Origin: Micromonospora rubida
GTDB taxonomy: Bacteria; Actinomycetota; Actinomycetes; Mycobacteriales; Micromonosporaceae
Length of the DNA stretch: 64,000 nt
Reading direction: 5' to 3'
Assembly: GCF_009908295.1 (NCBI RefSeq)
Contig: NZ_JAAALO010000008.1
Span: 248,001 to 312,000, forward strand
Positions 1 through 9,095 of the stretch are shown piece after piece. The notes under the pieces are model-generated. The model was given only the letters and a program-made list of their open reading frames with translations. It was not told the DNA's origin and did no database searches. A program made the translations under genes and the position numbers. Each line of letters begins with the position of its first letter. The first letter of the stretch is position 1.

Positions 1-1643
<1,643 letters not shown>

Positions 1644-1689
1644 CCCCACCCGGATCGACGCGGCGGTGTGACCCGGGGAGGGTGTGGGC

Positions 1690-2730
1690 GTGGTGATGTT
1701 TGAGAAGGTCGTGCGGTCCGGGTTGTTCCGGGTGGGGGGCGGGGACGCCGAGGCGGCGCATGAGTGGACGCTGCGGCGGCTGGCCGCCGTGTCCCGGTCG
1801 CCCGTGGCGCTCGCCGGGCTGCGGGCCCGGTACGCCGTGCGGGCACCCCGGACGGTGTTCGGGGTGGAGTTCCCGAACCCGGTGGGGCTGGCCGCCGGGA
1901 TGGACAAGGACGGCGCGGCGCTGCCGGCGTGGCCGGCGCTCGGCTTCGGCTTCGTCGAGGTCGGCACGGTCACCGCGCACGCCCAGCCGGGCAACCCCCG
2001 GCCCCGGCTGTTCCGGCTGCGCGACAGCGAGGCCGTGGTGAACCGGATGGGCTTCAACAACGCCGGCGCGGTGGCGCTGGCGGGCCGGCTGGCCGCGCTG
2101 CCCCGCCCGATCGGGGTGCCGCTGGGGATCTCGCTGGGCAAGTCCAAGGTGACCCCGCTGGACGAGGCGGTGCAGGACTACCTCGCCTCCTACCGGGCGT
2201 TGCGTGGGCACGGCGACTACTTCGCGGTCAACGTCTCCTCGCCGAACACCCCGGGCCTGCGCGCGTTGCAGGACCGGTCGCACCTGGACGCGCTCCTGGC
2301 GGCCCTGGTGGGGGAGAAGCCGGTGCTGGTGAAGATCGCCCCGGACCTGACCGACCAGGCGATCGCCGAGCTGCTGGAGGTCTGCCTGGCCCGGGGCGCG
2401 GCCGGGGTGATCGCCACCAACACCACCCTGGCCCGCGACGGGCTCGCCCCGGCCGACCGGGCGCGGGGCGCGGAGCAGGGTGGCCTGTCCGGCCGCCCGC
2501 TGGCCGCCCGCGCCCGGGAGGTGGTCTCCTTCGTCCATCGGGAGACCGGGGGGCGGCTCCCGGTGGTCGGGGTGGGCGGCATCGTCGACCCCGACGACGC
2601 AGCCCGGATGTTCGACGCGGGCGCGTCCCTGGTCCAGCTCTACACCGGGTTCATCTATCGGGGCCCTGCCCTGGTCCGGGCGGTGGCCCGCACGGCCGGC
2701 AGGGCGACAACACCGGCCGACACCCGGTGA
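1690..2730 (+). CDS. pyrD: Dihydroorotate dehydrogenase (quinone), class 2
   Basis: It oxidises dihydroorotate to orotate at the membrane face, passing electrons through FMN to quinone. Visible family signatures are NPVGLAAGMDKDGAAL, GTVTAHAQPGNPRPRLFRL, the active-site stretch FAVNVSSPNTPGLR with its serine, KIAPDLT, and the FMN-phosphate loop GVGGIVDPDDA. Several GTG/ATG codons lie close together (1684, 1690, 1693, 1696). GGGGAGG at about 1675-1681 suits GTG 1690 or ATG 1696 better than GTG 1684, so the start is uncertain by a few codons. It lies 46 bp after carB and is co-directional with bioA and pyrF. Confidence 0.94.
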   Translation: MVMFEKVVRSGLFRVGGGDAEAAHEWTLRRLAAVSRSPVALAGLRARYAVRAPRTVFGVEFPNPVGLAAGMDKDGAALPAWPALGFGFVEVGTVTAHAQPGNPRPRLFRLRDSEAVVNRMGFNNAGAVALAGRLAALPRPIGVPLGISLGKSKVTPLDEAVQDYLASYRALRGHGDYFAVNVSSPNTPGLRALQDRSHLDALLAALVGEKPVLVKIAPDLTDQAIAELLEVCLARGAAGVIATNTTLARDGLAPADRARGAEQGGLSGRPLAARAREVVSFVHRETGGRLPVVGVGGIVDPDDAARMFDAGASLVQLYTGFIYRGPALVRAVARTAGRATTPADTR

Positions 2731-2756
2731 ACGGGGACCCGGCGACATCGTCCCCC

Positions 2757-2850
2757 CGCCCCCTTTGCTCTGCTGCCGCGGGCGCAACGGCTGCCGTCCC
2801 GCGGCCGGGCAGCGAGTGTTGCGTCCGTGGCAGCAGCGCAAAGGGGGGCG
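2757..2850. repeat. Long imperfect palindrome between pyrD and bioA
   Basis: The arms 2757-2781 and 2825-2850 are reverse complements apart from a one-base bulge and about two mismatches (core CTTTGCTCTGCTGCC against GGCAGCAGCGCAAAG). The inner parts also pair: CGCAAC near 2783 with GTTGCG near 2818. The whole element could fold into one long hairpin. It sits exactly where the pyrimidine genes are interrupted by bioA. It may be an intercistronic terminator or a copy of a dispersed palindromic element; the window alone cannot decide. Confidence 0.7.
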
Positions 2851-2905
2851 TGGGGGTCGGGGCCGGTCCGCGCGACACGCCCGCGAGGACACGGAGGAGG
2901 GCCCT

Positions 2906-4180
2906 GTGACGCCCGAGGAGATCCTCGCCGCCGACCGCGAGCACGTGTGGCACCCGTACGCGGCGCTGCCGCCGGCCACGGCGCCCTACGTGGTGGAGAG
3001 CGCCCAGGGGGTGCGGCTGCGGCTGGCCGACGGCCGGGAGCTGGTGGACGGGATGTCGTCCTGGTGGGCGGCCATCCACGGCTACCGGCACCCGGCGCTG
3101 GACGCGGCGGTCACCGACCAGCTCGGCCGGATGAGCCACGTGATGTTCGGCGGGCTGACCCACGAGCCGGCGGTGCGGCTGGCCGGCACGCTGGTCGAGC
3201 TGGCCCCGGAAGGGCTGGAACGGGTCTTCCTGTGCGACTCCGGCTCGGTGAGCGTCGAGGTCGCGGTGAAGATGTGCCTGCAGTACCAGCGGGCCGTCGG
3301 GCGGCCGGAGCGGCGCCGGTTGGGCACCTGGCGGGGCGGCTATCACGGCGACACGTTCCACCCGATGAGCGTCTGCGACCCCGAGGGCGGCATGCACCAC
3401 CTCTGGGGCGACGTGCTGCCCCGGCAGGTGTTCGCGCCCGTGCCGCCGGGCGGCTTCGACTCGCCCCCCGATCCGGCGTACGTGACGGCGCTGACGGACG
3501 CCGTGCGGCGGCACGCCGACGAGCTGGCCGCCGTGATCGTCGAGCCGGTGGTGCAGGGCGCCGGCGGGATGCGCTTCCACCATCCGGAGTACCTGCGGGT
3601 GCTGCGCGAGGTGACCCGGGCCCACGGCGTGCTGCTGGTCTTCGACGAGATCGCCACCGGCTTCGGCCGCACCGGGACGATGTTCGCCGCCGAGCACGCC
3701 GGGGTGAGTCCCGACGTGCTCTGCGTCGGCAAGGCGCTCACCGGCGGGTACCTGACGCTGGCCGCCGCGCTGTGCACGGCGGAGGTGGCGTGGGGCATCT
3801 CCCGCGACGGGGTGCTGGCGCACGGGCCGACGTTCATGGGCAATCCGCTCGCCTGCGCGGTCGCCAACGCCTCCATCGGGCTGCTGCGGGCCGGAGACTG
3901 GGCCGCCGAGGTGTCGAGGGTGGGCGCGGGCCTGCGGGCCGGTCTGGAGCCGCTGCGGGGCGCGCCGGGGGTGGCCGACGTGCGGGTGCTCGGCGCGATC
4001 GGCGTGGTCCAGCTCGACCATGAGGTGGACCTCACGAAGGCCACCGCCGCCGCGGTGGAGCAGGGGGTCTGGCTGCGGCCGTTCCGCGACCTGGTCTACA
4101 CGATGCCCCCGTACGTCACCGGCGACGCCGACGTCGCCCGGATCGCGGCCGGGATCGCCGCCGCGGTGGCGGTCGGCTGA
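2906..4180 (+). CDS. bioA: Adenosylmethionine-8-amino-7-oxononanoate aminotransferase
   Basis: A class III PLP aminotransferase of biotin synthesis that makes 7,8-diaminopelargonate with SAM as amino donor. At 424 residues it has the normal length. Visible features are VWHPYAAL near the N-terminus, MSSWWAAIHGYRHP typical of BioA, the YHGDT loop, VEPVVQGAGGM, the PLP aspartate in LVFDEIATGFGRTG, and the PLP lysine in CVGKALTGGY. GTG 2906 is chosen because GGAGGAGG ends five bases upstream. No other biotin gene lies nearby; it sits alone between pyrD and pyrF behind a palindrome, which suggests insertion into the pyr operon or use of the same transcript. Confidence 0.93.
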   Translation: MTPEEILAADREHVWHPYAALPPATAPYVVESAQGVRLRLADGRELVDGMSSWWAAIHGYRHPALDAAVTDQLGRMSHVMFGGLTHEPAVRLAGTLVELAPEGLERVFLCDSGSVSVEVAVKMCLQYQRAVGRPERRRLGTWRGGYHGDTFHPMSVCDPEGGMHHLWGDVLPRQVFAPVPPGGFDSPPDPAYVTALTDAVRRHADELAAVIVEPVVQGAGGMRFHHPEYLRVLREVTRAHGVLLVFDEIATGFGRTGTMFAAEHAGVSPDVLCVGKALTGGYLTLAAALCTAEVAWGISRDGVLAHGPTFMGNPLACAVANASIGLLRAGDWAAEVSRVGAGLRAGLEPLRGAPGVADVRVLGAIGVVQLDHEVDLTKATAAAVEQGVWLRPFRDLVYTMPPYVTGDADVARIAAGIAAAVAVG

Positions 4181-4306
4181 CCCGCGTCGCGGATCCACCG
4201 GTCCGGCGTGGCATGTCCCGGATCGGTCAGCCGCGCCGGTTACGGCGCGCATCGGGGTGCGGCGGGTGCCGCGCCCCGGGGAGAGATCGAGAGAGGGAGA
4301 TGTCGG

Positions 4307-5143
4307 ATGGAGAGCTTCGGTGGCCGGTTGCACCGGGCGGTGGCGGAGCGTGGGCCGCTGTGCGTGGGCATCGACCCGCATCCGGGGTTGCTGGCCCGGT
4401 GGGGCCTGTCGGACGACGTCAACGGGCTGGAGCGCTTCTGCCGCACCGTGGTGGAGGCGCTCGGCGAGCGGGTTGCGGTCGTCAAGCCACAGTCCGCGTT
4501 CTTCGAGCGCTTCGGCTCCCGCGGCGTGTCCGTTCTGGAGTCAACTATCCGACAGTTGCGGGATTCCGGCTCGCTCGTTCTGCTTGACGTCAAGCGTGGG
4601 GACATCGGCTCGACCGTCGCGGCGTACGCCTCCGCGTACCTCGATCCATCCAGCTCGCTGTATGTCGACGCGCTCACGGCGAGCCCCTACCTGGGAGTAG
4701 GGTCGCTGGCCCCGATGTTCGAGCTCGCCGCCACGCACGGCGGCGGGGTCTTCGTCCTGGCGCTGACGTCCAACCCGGAGGGGGCCGCCGTGCAGCGCGC
4801 CCGCGCCGCCGACGGGCGCACCGTCGCGCAGACGGTGATCGACGAGATTGCGCAGCTCAACCGGGGTGCCGAGCCGCTCGGCAGCTTCGGCCTGGTGGTC
4901 GGCGCGACCATCGGTGACACGGGTCACGACCTCTCCGCCGTGCACGGTCCGCTGCTCGCCCCGGGGCTCGGCGCGCAGGGCGCCACGGCGGCCGATCTGC
5001 GTACGGTCTTCGGTTCCAGCCTGCCGTCGGTGCTCCCGTCGTACTCCCGCGAGGTGCTGCACGCCGGGCCCGACGTGGCCGCGCTGCGGGCCGCCGCGGA
5101 CCGGGTCCTGACTGAGTGTCGGGCGGCCCTCGGCGGGGCCTGA
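4307..5143 (+). CDS. pyrF: Orotidine 5'-phosphate decarboxylase, type 2
   Basis: Last step of UMP synthesis, decarboxylating OMP. The 278-residue length fits the actinobacterial/mycobacterial type. Key stretches are CVGIDPHPGLL, VVKPQSAFFERFG and the catalytic LLDVKRGDIGSTVAAYA with its Asp-Lys-Asp network; VVGATIGDTG and the C-terminal APGLGAQGA complete the barrel. ATG 4307 is preceded at a good distance by a purine-rich GAGAGGGAGA. The frame stays open upstream to about 4208, but that part has no family similarity. It belongs functionally with carB and pyrD despite the bioA gene between them. Confidence 0.95.
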   Translation: MESFGGRLHRAVAERGPLCVGIDPHPGLLARWGLSDDVNGLERFCRTVVEALGERVAVVKPQSAFFERFGSRGVSVLESTIRQLRDSGSLVLLDVKRGDIGSTVAAYASAYLDPSSSLYVDALTASPYLGVGSLAPMFELAATHGGGVFVLALTSNPEGAAVQRARAADGRTVAQTVIDEIAQLNRGAEPLGSFGLVVGATIGDTGHDLSAVHGPLLAPGLGAQGATAADLRTVFGSSLPSVLPSYSREVLHAGPDVAALRAAADRVLTECRAALGGA

Positions 5144-5162
5144 CTGAGTGAAGGCTCGGTCA
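5141..5162 (+). terminator. Possible hairpin terminator after pyrF
   Basis: TGACTGAG and CTCGGTCA form an 8-bp stem with one G-T pair and a 6-base loop, followed by CTTTGCC. It overlaps the pyrF stop codon. The stem is modest and the U-tract is poor, so this is tentative. Confidence 0.35.
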
Positions 5163-5189
5163 CTTTGCCGTGGTCGCCGCGCGCCCACG

Positions 5190-5218
5190 TTGCCGAATGC
5201 GCCCGCGACCGCTAGTTT
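5190..5218 (+). promoter_or_regulatory. Candidate housekeeping promoter for mihF
   Basis: TTGCCG (5190-5195) and TAGTTT (5213-5218) are separated by 17 bp. Transcription would start near 5225, leaving a leader of about 98 nt before the mihF GTG. The AGGAG ribosome site sits at about 5313. Confidence 0.45.
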
Positions 5219-5322
5219 TCCCCGCGCTGGGAACCATGGACCCCTTTGGTTTCCGGCGACTTCACGTTTCACAGCTGCGGCGTGGCGTCCCGCCCGTCGC
5301 TATAGGGACCTGAGGAGAACTG

Positions 5323-5640
5323 GTGCCCCTCCCGTCACTGACCCCCGAGCAACGCGCAGCCGCGCTCGAAAAGGCTGCGGAGATCCGCAAGGCCCGTGCT
5401 GAGCTGAAGGAGCAGCTCAAGCAGGGCAAGACCACTCTCGCCTCCGTCCTCGCGCGGGCCGAGGGCGACGATGTCGTCGGCAAGCTCAAGGTTTCGGCCG
5501 TCCTGCAGGCGATGCCGGGCATCGGCAAGATCCGGGCCACCCAGATCATGGAGAAGCTCAAGATCGCCGACAGCCGCCGGCTGCGGGGCCTGGGCGAGCA
5601 GCAGCGTAAGGCGCTGCTCGGCGAGTTCGCCGCCAACTGA
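5323..5640 (+). CDS. mihF: Actinobacterial integration host factor (nucleoid protein)
   Basis: A small basic DNA-binding protein that compacts and bends DNA; it is unrelated to the HU/IHF fold of proteobacteria. The 105 residues show the long N-terminal helix (TPEQRAAALEKAAEIRKARAELKEQLKQ) and the helix-two-turn-helix region with AMPGIGKIRATQIMEKL, the family's DNA-backbone motif. GTG 5323 has AGGAG ten bases upstream. The order pyrF-mihF-gmk-rpoZ is typical of actinobacteria, which supports the assignment. Confidence 0.93.
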   Translation: MPLPSLTPEQRAAALEKAAEIRKARAELKEQLKQGKTTLASVLARAEGDDVVGKLKVSAVLQAMPGIGKIRATQIMEKLKIADSRRLRGLGEQQRKALLGEFAAN

Positions 5641-5690
5641 GCACGACGGGTTCGCCGTCACCTGACCACGGCAGCGTGTAGAAACGAGCC

Positions 5691-6224
5691 GTGAGCACGG
5701 ATGACGAGGCGCGCCCGGCGGCCCGGCTCACCGTCCTGACCGGTCCCTCCGGGGCCGGCGTGGGCAGTGTCGTCGAGCTGTTCCGGGCGCGTTCTCCGTC
5801 GGTGTGGACGCCGGTGCCGGCCACCACCCGCCCTCGCCGGGCGGGTGAGCGGGACGGCGTCGACCGGCTGTTCCTCGACCCGGCGGAGTTCGACCGGCTG
5901 GTCGCCGCCGGCCGGCTGCTGGAGTGGGCCCGGGTCGGGCCGCACGCCTGCGGCACCCCGGCCGGGCCGGTCCTCGCGCGGCTCGCCGCCGGCCAGCCGG
6001 TGCTGCTCCCGCTCGACCTACGCGGCGCGCTCGCCGTCCGCGCGGCGCACCCGGACGCCCGACTGGTCCTGCTCGCCCCGCCCGGCTGGCGGCCGGAGCC
6101 GGCCGTCGCGGCCGTCGCCGAGCACGTCGTGGCGCACGACCTGACCGGGCGGGTGGTGGACGGACTGGTAGGCTTGCTCGGTTCTTCTTTCCCGGCTCCG
6201 GCTCAACCGCGTCTGCGTGGTTGA
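5691..6224 (+). CDS. gmk: Guanylate kinase-like protein with a degenerate P-loop
   Basis: By position and similarity this is the actinobacterial gmk (GMP + ATP to GDP + ADP), but it looks eroded. TVLTGPSGAGVGSVVELF replaces the usual GPSGVGKGT, so the ATP-binding lysine is a valine. The GMP-binding region keeps ATTRPRRAGERDG, but the tyrosine of the HYxF element is gone (DRLFL), and LEWARVGPHACGTP has Cys where Tyr is usual. The protein is 177 residues, shorter than the ~190-210 normal. GTG 5691 has only a weak upstream purine stretch. It may be a non-catalytic relative whose partner gmk lies elsewhere. Homology is clear; activity is doubtful. Confidence 0.75.
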   Translation: MSTDDEARPAARLTVLTGPSGAGVGSVVELFRARSPSVWTPVPATTRPRRAGERDGVDRLFLDPAEFDRLVAAGRLLEWARVGPHACGTPAGPVLARLAAGQPVLLPLDLRGALAVRAAHPDARLVLLAPPGWRPEPAVAAVAEHVVAHDLTGRVVDGLVGLLGSSFPAPAQPRLRG

Positions 6225-6270
6225 GCGACCCACCGCGTCCGCGCGGTAACAGAGACGCAGAGGTTATTTC

Positions 6271-6534
6271 GTGGGATCCATCGCCAACCCCGAAGGCATC
6301 ACCAACCCGCCGATCGACGAGCTCCTTGAGAAGACGACGTCGAAGTACGCCCTGGTGATCTTCGCCGCCAAGCGGGCCCGCCAGGTCAACGCCTACTACA
6401 GCCAGCTCGGCGAGGGCCTGCTGGAGTACGTCGGCCCCCTCGTGGAGACCACCCCCCAGGAGAAGCCCCTCTCCATCGCCATGCGCGAGATCAACGGGGG
6501 CCTGCTCACCGCCGAGCCCACCGACCAGCCGTAG
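6271..6534 (+). CDS. rpoZ: RNA polymerase omega subunit
   Basis: An 87-residue omega subunit that helps assemble and stabilise the beta' subunit. It contains the conserved NPPIDELLEKTTSKYALVIFAAKRARQVN and, near the end, KPLSIAMREINGGLL, as expected for actinobacteria. It starts at GTG 6271 with AGAGG about eight bases upstream. It lies between gmk and coaBC, the usual place. Confidence 0.96.
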   Translation: MGSIANPEGITNPPIDELLEKTTSKYALVIFAAKRARQVNAYYSQLGEGLLEYVGPLVETTPQEKPLSIAMREINGGLLTAEPTDQP

Positions 6535-6549
6535 TCTCGCCGCGCGTCG

Positions 6550-7758
6550 ATGTCCGCCGAGATCGTCCTCGGGGTGGGCGGCGGCGTCGCCGCCTACAAG
6601 GCGTGTGAGCTGCTGCGGTTGTTCACCGAGTCGGGGCACCGGGTCCGCGTCGTGCCGACCGCGTCGGCGCTCCGCTTCGTCGGGGCGCCGACCTGGGCCG
6701 CCCTGTCCGGCCAGCCGGTCGCCGACGACGTCTGGTCCGACGTGCACGAGGTGCCGCACGTCCGGCTCGGGCAGCGGGCCGACCTGGTCGTGGTCGCCCC
6801 CGCCACCGCCGACCTGCTCGCCCGCGCCGCCCACGGGCTCGCCGACGACCTGCTCACCAACACGCTGCTCACGGCCCGTTGCCCGGTGCTGCTCGCCCCG
6901 GCGATGCACACCGAGATGTGGGAGAACGCGGCCACCGTGGCCAACGTCGCCACGCTGCGCTCCCGGGGCGTCCGGGTCATCGAGCCCGCCGTCGGCCGGC
7001 TCACCGGCGCCGACAGCGGCAAGGGGCGGCTGCCGGACCCGGCCGAGATCTTCGCCGTCGCCCGGCGGGCGCTGGCCCGCGGCGTCGACTCCCCGGCAGA
7101 CCTGGCCGGCCGCCACGTGGTGGTGACCGCCGGCGGCACCCGGGAGCCGCTCGACCCGGTCCGGTTCCTGGGCAACCGCTCGTCCGGCAAGCAGGGGTAC
7201 GCCTTCGCCCGCGCCGCGGTCGCCCGCGGCGCCCGGGTCACCCTGGTCTCCGCCAACGTGACGCTCGCCGACCCGGCCGGCGTCGACCTGGTCCGGGTCG
7301 GCACCACCGAGGAGCTGCGCGAGGCCACCCTGAAGGCCGCCGCGGCGGCCGATGCGGTGGTGATGGCGGCGGCGCCCGCCGACTTCCGGCCCGCCACCTA
7401 TTCACCGGGCAAAATCAAGAAATCGGATGCCGGGCCACCTACGATCGAACTCGTCACGAACCCGGATATCGCCGCCGAGTTGGGCCGGCGCCGCCGACCG
7501 GAACAGGTGCTGGTGGTGTTCGCGGCCGAGACCGGCGACGCGGAGGCCAACGGCCGGGCCAAGCTCGCCCGCAAACGGGCGGACCTCGTCGTCGTCAACG
7601 AGGTCGGCCCGGACAAGGTCTTCGGTGCCGAGACCAACGCGGCGACCGTCATCGGCGCGGACGGCGCGGTGCACACCCTGCCCGAACAGTCCAAGGAGGA
7701 CCTCGCCGACGGCGTCTGGGACCTCGTGGTGACGCGGCTGGTCGGAGTGTCCGCATAG
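6550..7758 (+). CDS. coaBC: Bifunctional phosphopantothenoylcysteine decarboxylase / phosphopantothenate-cysteine ligase
   Basis: Makes 4'-phosphopantetheine for coenzyme A in two steps. The N-terminal flavoprotein domain (about residues 1-175) has VLGVGGGVAAYKACELLR, the catalytic histidine in EVPHVRLG, and VVAPATADLLARAAHGLADDLL. The C-terminal CTP-dependent ligase starts at VVVTAGGTREPLDPVRFLGN, with RSSGKQGYAFA and the later KIKKSD and NPDIAAEL stretches. The 402-residue length is normal. It starts 16 bp after the rpoZ stop, so the two are probably co-transcribed. Confidence 0.95.
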   Translation: MSAEIVLGVGGGVAAYKACELLRLFTESGHRVRVVPTASALRFVGAPTWAALSGQPVADDVWSDVHEVPHVRLGQRADLVVVAPATADLLARAAHGLADDLLTNTLLTARCPVLLAPAMHTEMWENAATVANVATLRSRGVRVIEPAVGRLTGADSGKGRLPDPAEIFAVARRALARGVDSPADLAGRHVVVTAGGTREPLDPVRFLGNRSSGKQGYAFARAAVARGARVTLVSANVTLADPAGVDLVRVGTTEELREATLKAAAAADAVVMAAAPADFRPATYSPGKIKKSDAGPPTIELVTNPDIAAELGRRRRPEQVLVVFAAETGDAEANGRAKLARKRADLVVVNEVGPDKVFGAETNAATVIGADGAVHTLPEQSKEDLADGVWDLVVTRLVGVSA

Positions 7759-7780
7759 TGATGGCGACCTGACCGATCGA

Positions 7781-7808
7781 TTGCTGTGCGAGTGTGGGTG
7801 ACTACACT
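7781..7808 (+). promoter_or_regulatory. Candidate promoter for metK
   Basis: TTGCTG (7781-7786) and TACACT (7803-7808) are separated by 16 bp just after the coaBC stop. The predicted start near 7815 leaves a leader of about 28 nt carrying AGGAG at 7834. This would let metK be expressed independently of coaBC. Confidence 0.5.
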
Positions 7809-7842
7809 CCACAGAACGACCTTTCACATACTTAGGAGTGCC

Positions 7843-9036
7843 GTGACACGCCGCCTCTTCACGTCCGAATCGGTCACGGAAGGCCACCCGGACAAGATCG
7901 CCGACCAGATCAGCGACGGCATTCTCGACGCACTGCTCGCCCAAGACGCGCACAGTCGCGTAGCCGTCGAGACCCTGATCACCACCGGCCAGGTGCACGT
8001 GGCCGGCGAGGTGACGACCAAGGCGTACGCCGACATCCCCACCATCGTCCGGGAGACGATCCTGGATATCGGCTACGACTCCTCGAAGAAGGGCTTCGAC
8101 GGCGCCTCCTGCGGCGTGAGCGTGTCCATCGGGGCCCAGTCCCCGGACATCGCGCAGGGCGTGGACAACGCGATGGAGCTGCGCACCGGCTCGTCGGAGA
8201 GCGCCCTGGACGCCCAGGGCGCCGGCGACCAGGGCATGATGTTCGGCTTCGCCTGCTCGGAGACTCCCGAGCTGATGCCGCTGCCGATCGCCCTGGCGCA
8301 CCGGCTGGCCCGCCGGCTGACCGCCGTGCGCAAGGACGGCACGATCCCGTACCTGCGGCCGGACGGCAAGACCCAGGTCACCATCGAGTACGAGGGGCTG
8401 CGCCCGGTCCGGCTCAACACGGTCGTCGTGTCCAGCCAGCACGCGGCCGACATCTCGCTGGACAGCCTGCTCACCCCGGACGTGCGCGACCACGTCATCG
8501 CCCCGGAGCTGGACAGCCTCGGCCTCGACACCGACGACTACCGGCTGCTGGTCAACCCGACCGGGCGGTTCGAGATCGGCGGCCCGATGGGCGACGCCGG
8601 CCTGACCGGCCGGAAGATCATCGTCGACACCTACGGCGGGTACGCCCGGCACGGTGGCGGCGCGTTCTCCGGCAAGGACCCGTCGAAGGTGGACCGCTCG
8701 GCGGCGTACGCGATGCGCTGGGTGGCCAAGAACGTGGTGGCCGCCGGCCTCGCCGAGCGCTGCGAGGCGCAGGTCGCGTACGCGATCGGCAAGGCCCACC
8801 CGGTGAGCCTGTTCATCGAGACGTTCGGCACCGAGACGGTGGCGGTCGCCGCGATCGAGAAGGCCGTGTCCGAGGTCTTCGACCTGCGCCCGGCCGCCAT
8901 CATCCGGGACCTGAACCTGCTCCGCCCGATCTACCGGCAGACCGCGGCGTACGGCCACTTCGGCCGGGAACTGCCCGACCTGACCTGGGAGAGCACCGAC
9001 CGGGCCGCCGACCTCAAGTCGGCCGCGGGAGCCTGA
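7843..9036 (+). CDS. metK: S-adenosylmethionine synthetase
   Basis: Forms SAM from methionine and ATP. The 397 residues carry all family signatures: SVTEGHPDKIADQISDGILD at the N-terminus, the nonapeptide GAGDQGMMFGFAC, and GGGAFSGKDPSKVDRSAAYA with the catalytic lysines. GTG 7843 is chosen because AGGAG lies five bases upstream and the protein starts at the conserved TRRLFTSESVTEGHP; the open frame upstream of it is not conserved. It is followed closely by priA. Confidence 0.97.
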   Translation: MTRRLFTSESVTEGHPDKIADQISDGILDALLAQDAHSRVAVETLITTGQVHVAGEVTTKAYADIPTIVRETILDIGYDSSKKGFDGASCGVSVSIGAQSPDIAQGVDNAMELRTGSSESALDAQGAGDQGMMFGFACSETPELMPLPIALAHRLARRLTAVRKDGTIPYLRPDGKTQVTIEYEGLRPVRLNTVVVSSQHAADISLDSLLTPDVRDHVIAPELDSLGLDTDDYRLLVNPTGRFEIGGPMGDAGLTGRKIIVDTYGGYARHGGGAFSGKDPSKVDRSAAYAMRWVAKNVVAAGLAERCEAQVAYAIGKAHPVSLFIETFGTETVAVAAIEKAVSEVFDLRPAAIIRDLNLLRPIYRQTAAYGHFGRELPDLTWESTDRAADLKSAAGA

Positions 9037-9095
9037 CCGGCACCAGGCGCAGCGACCGGCGACCCGCGGACGGGTCGCCGGTCGCTCGTGTCTGC

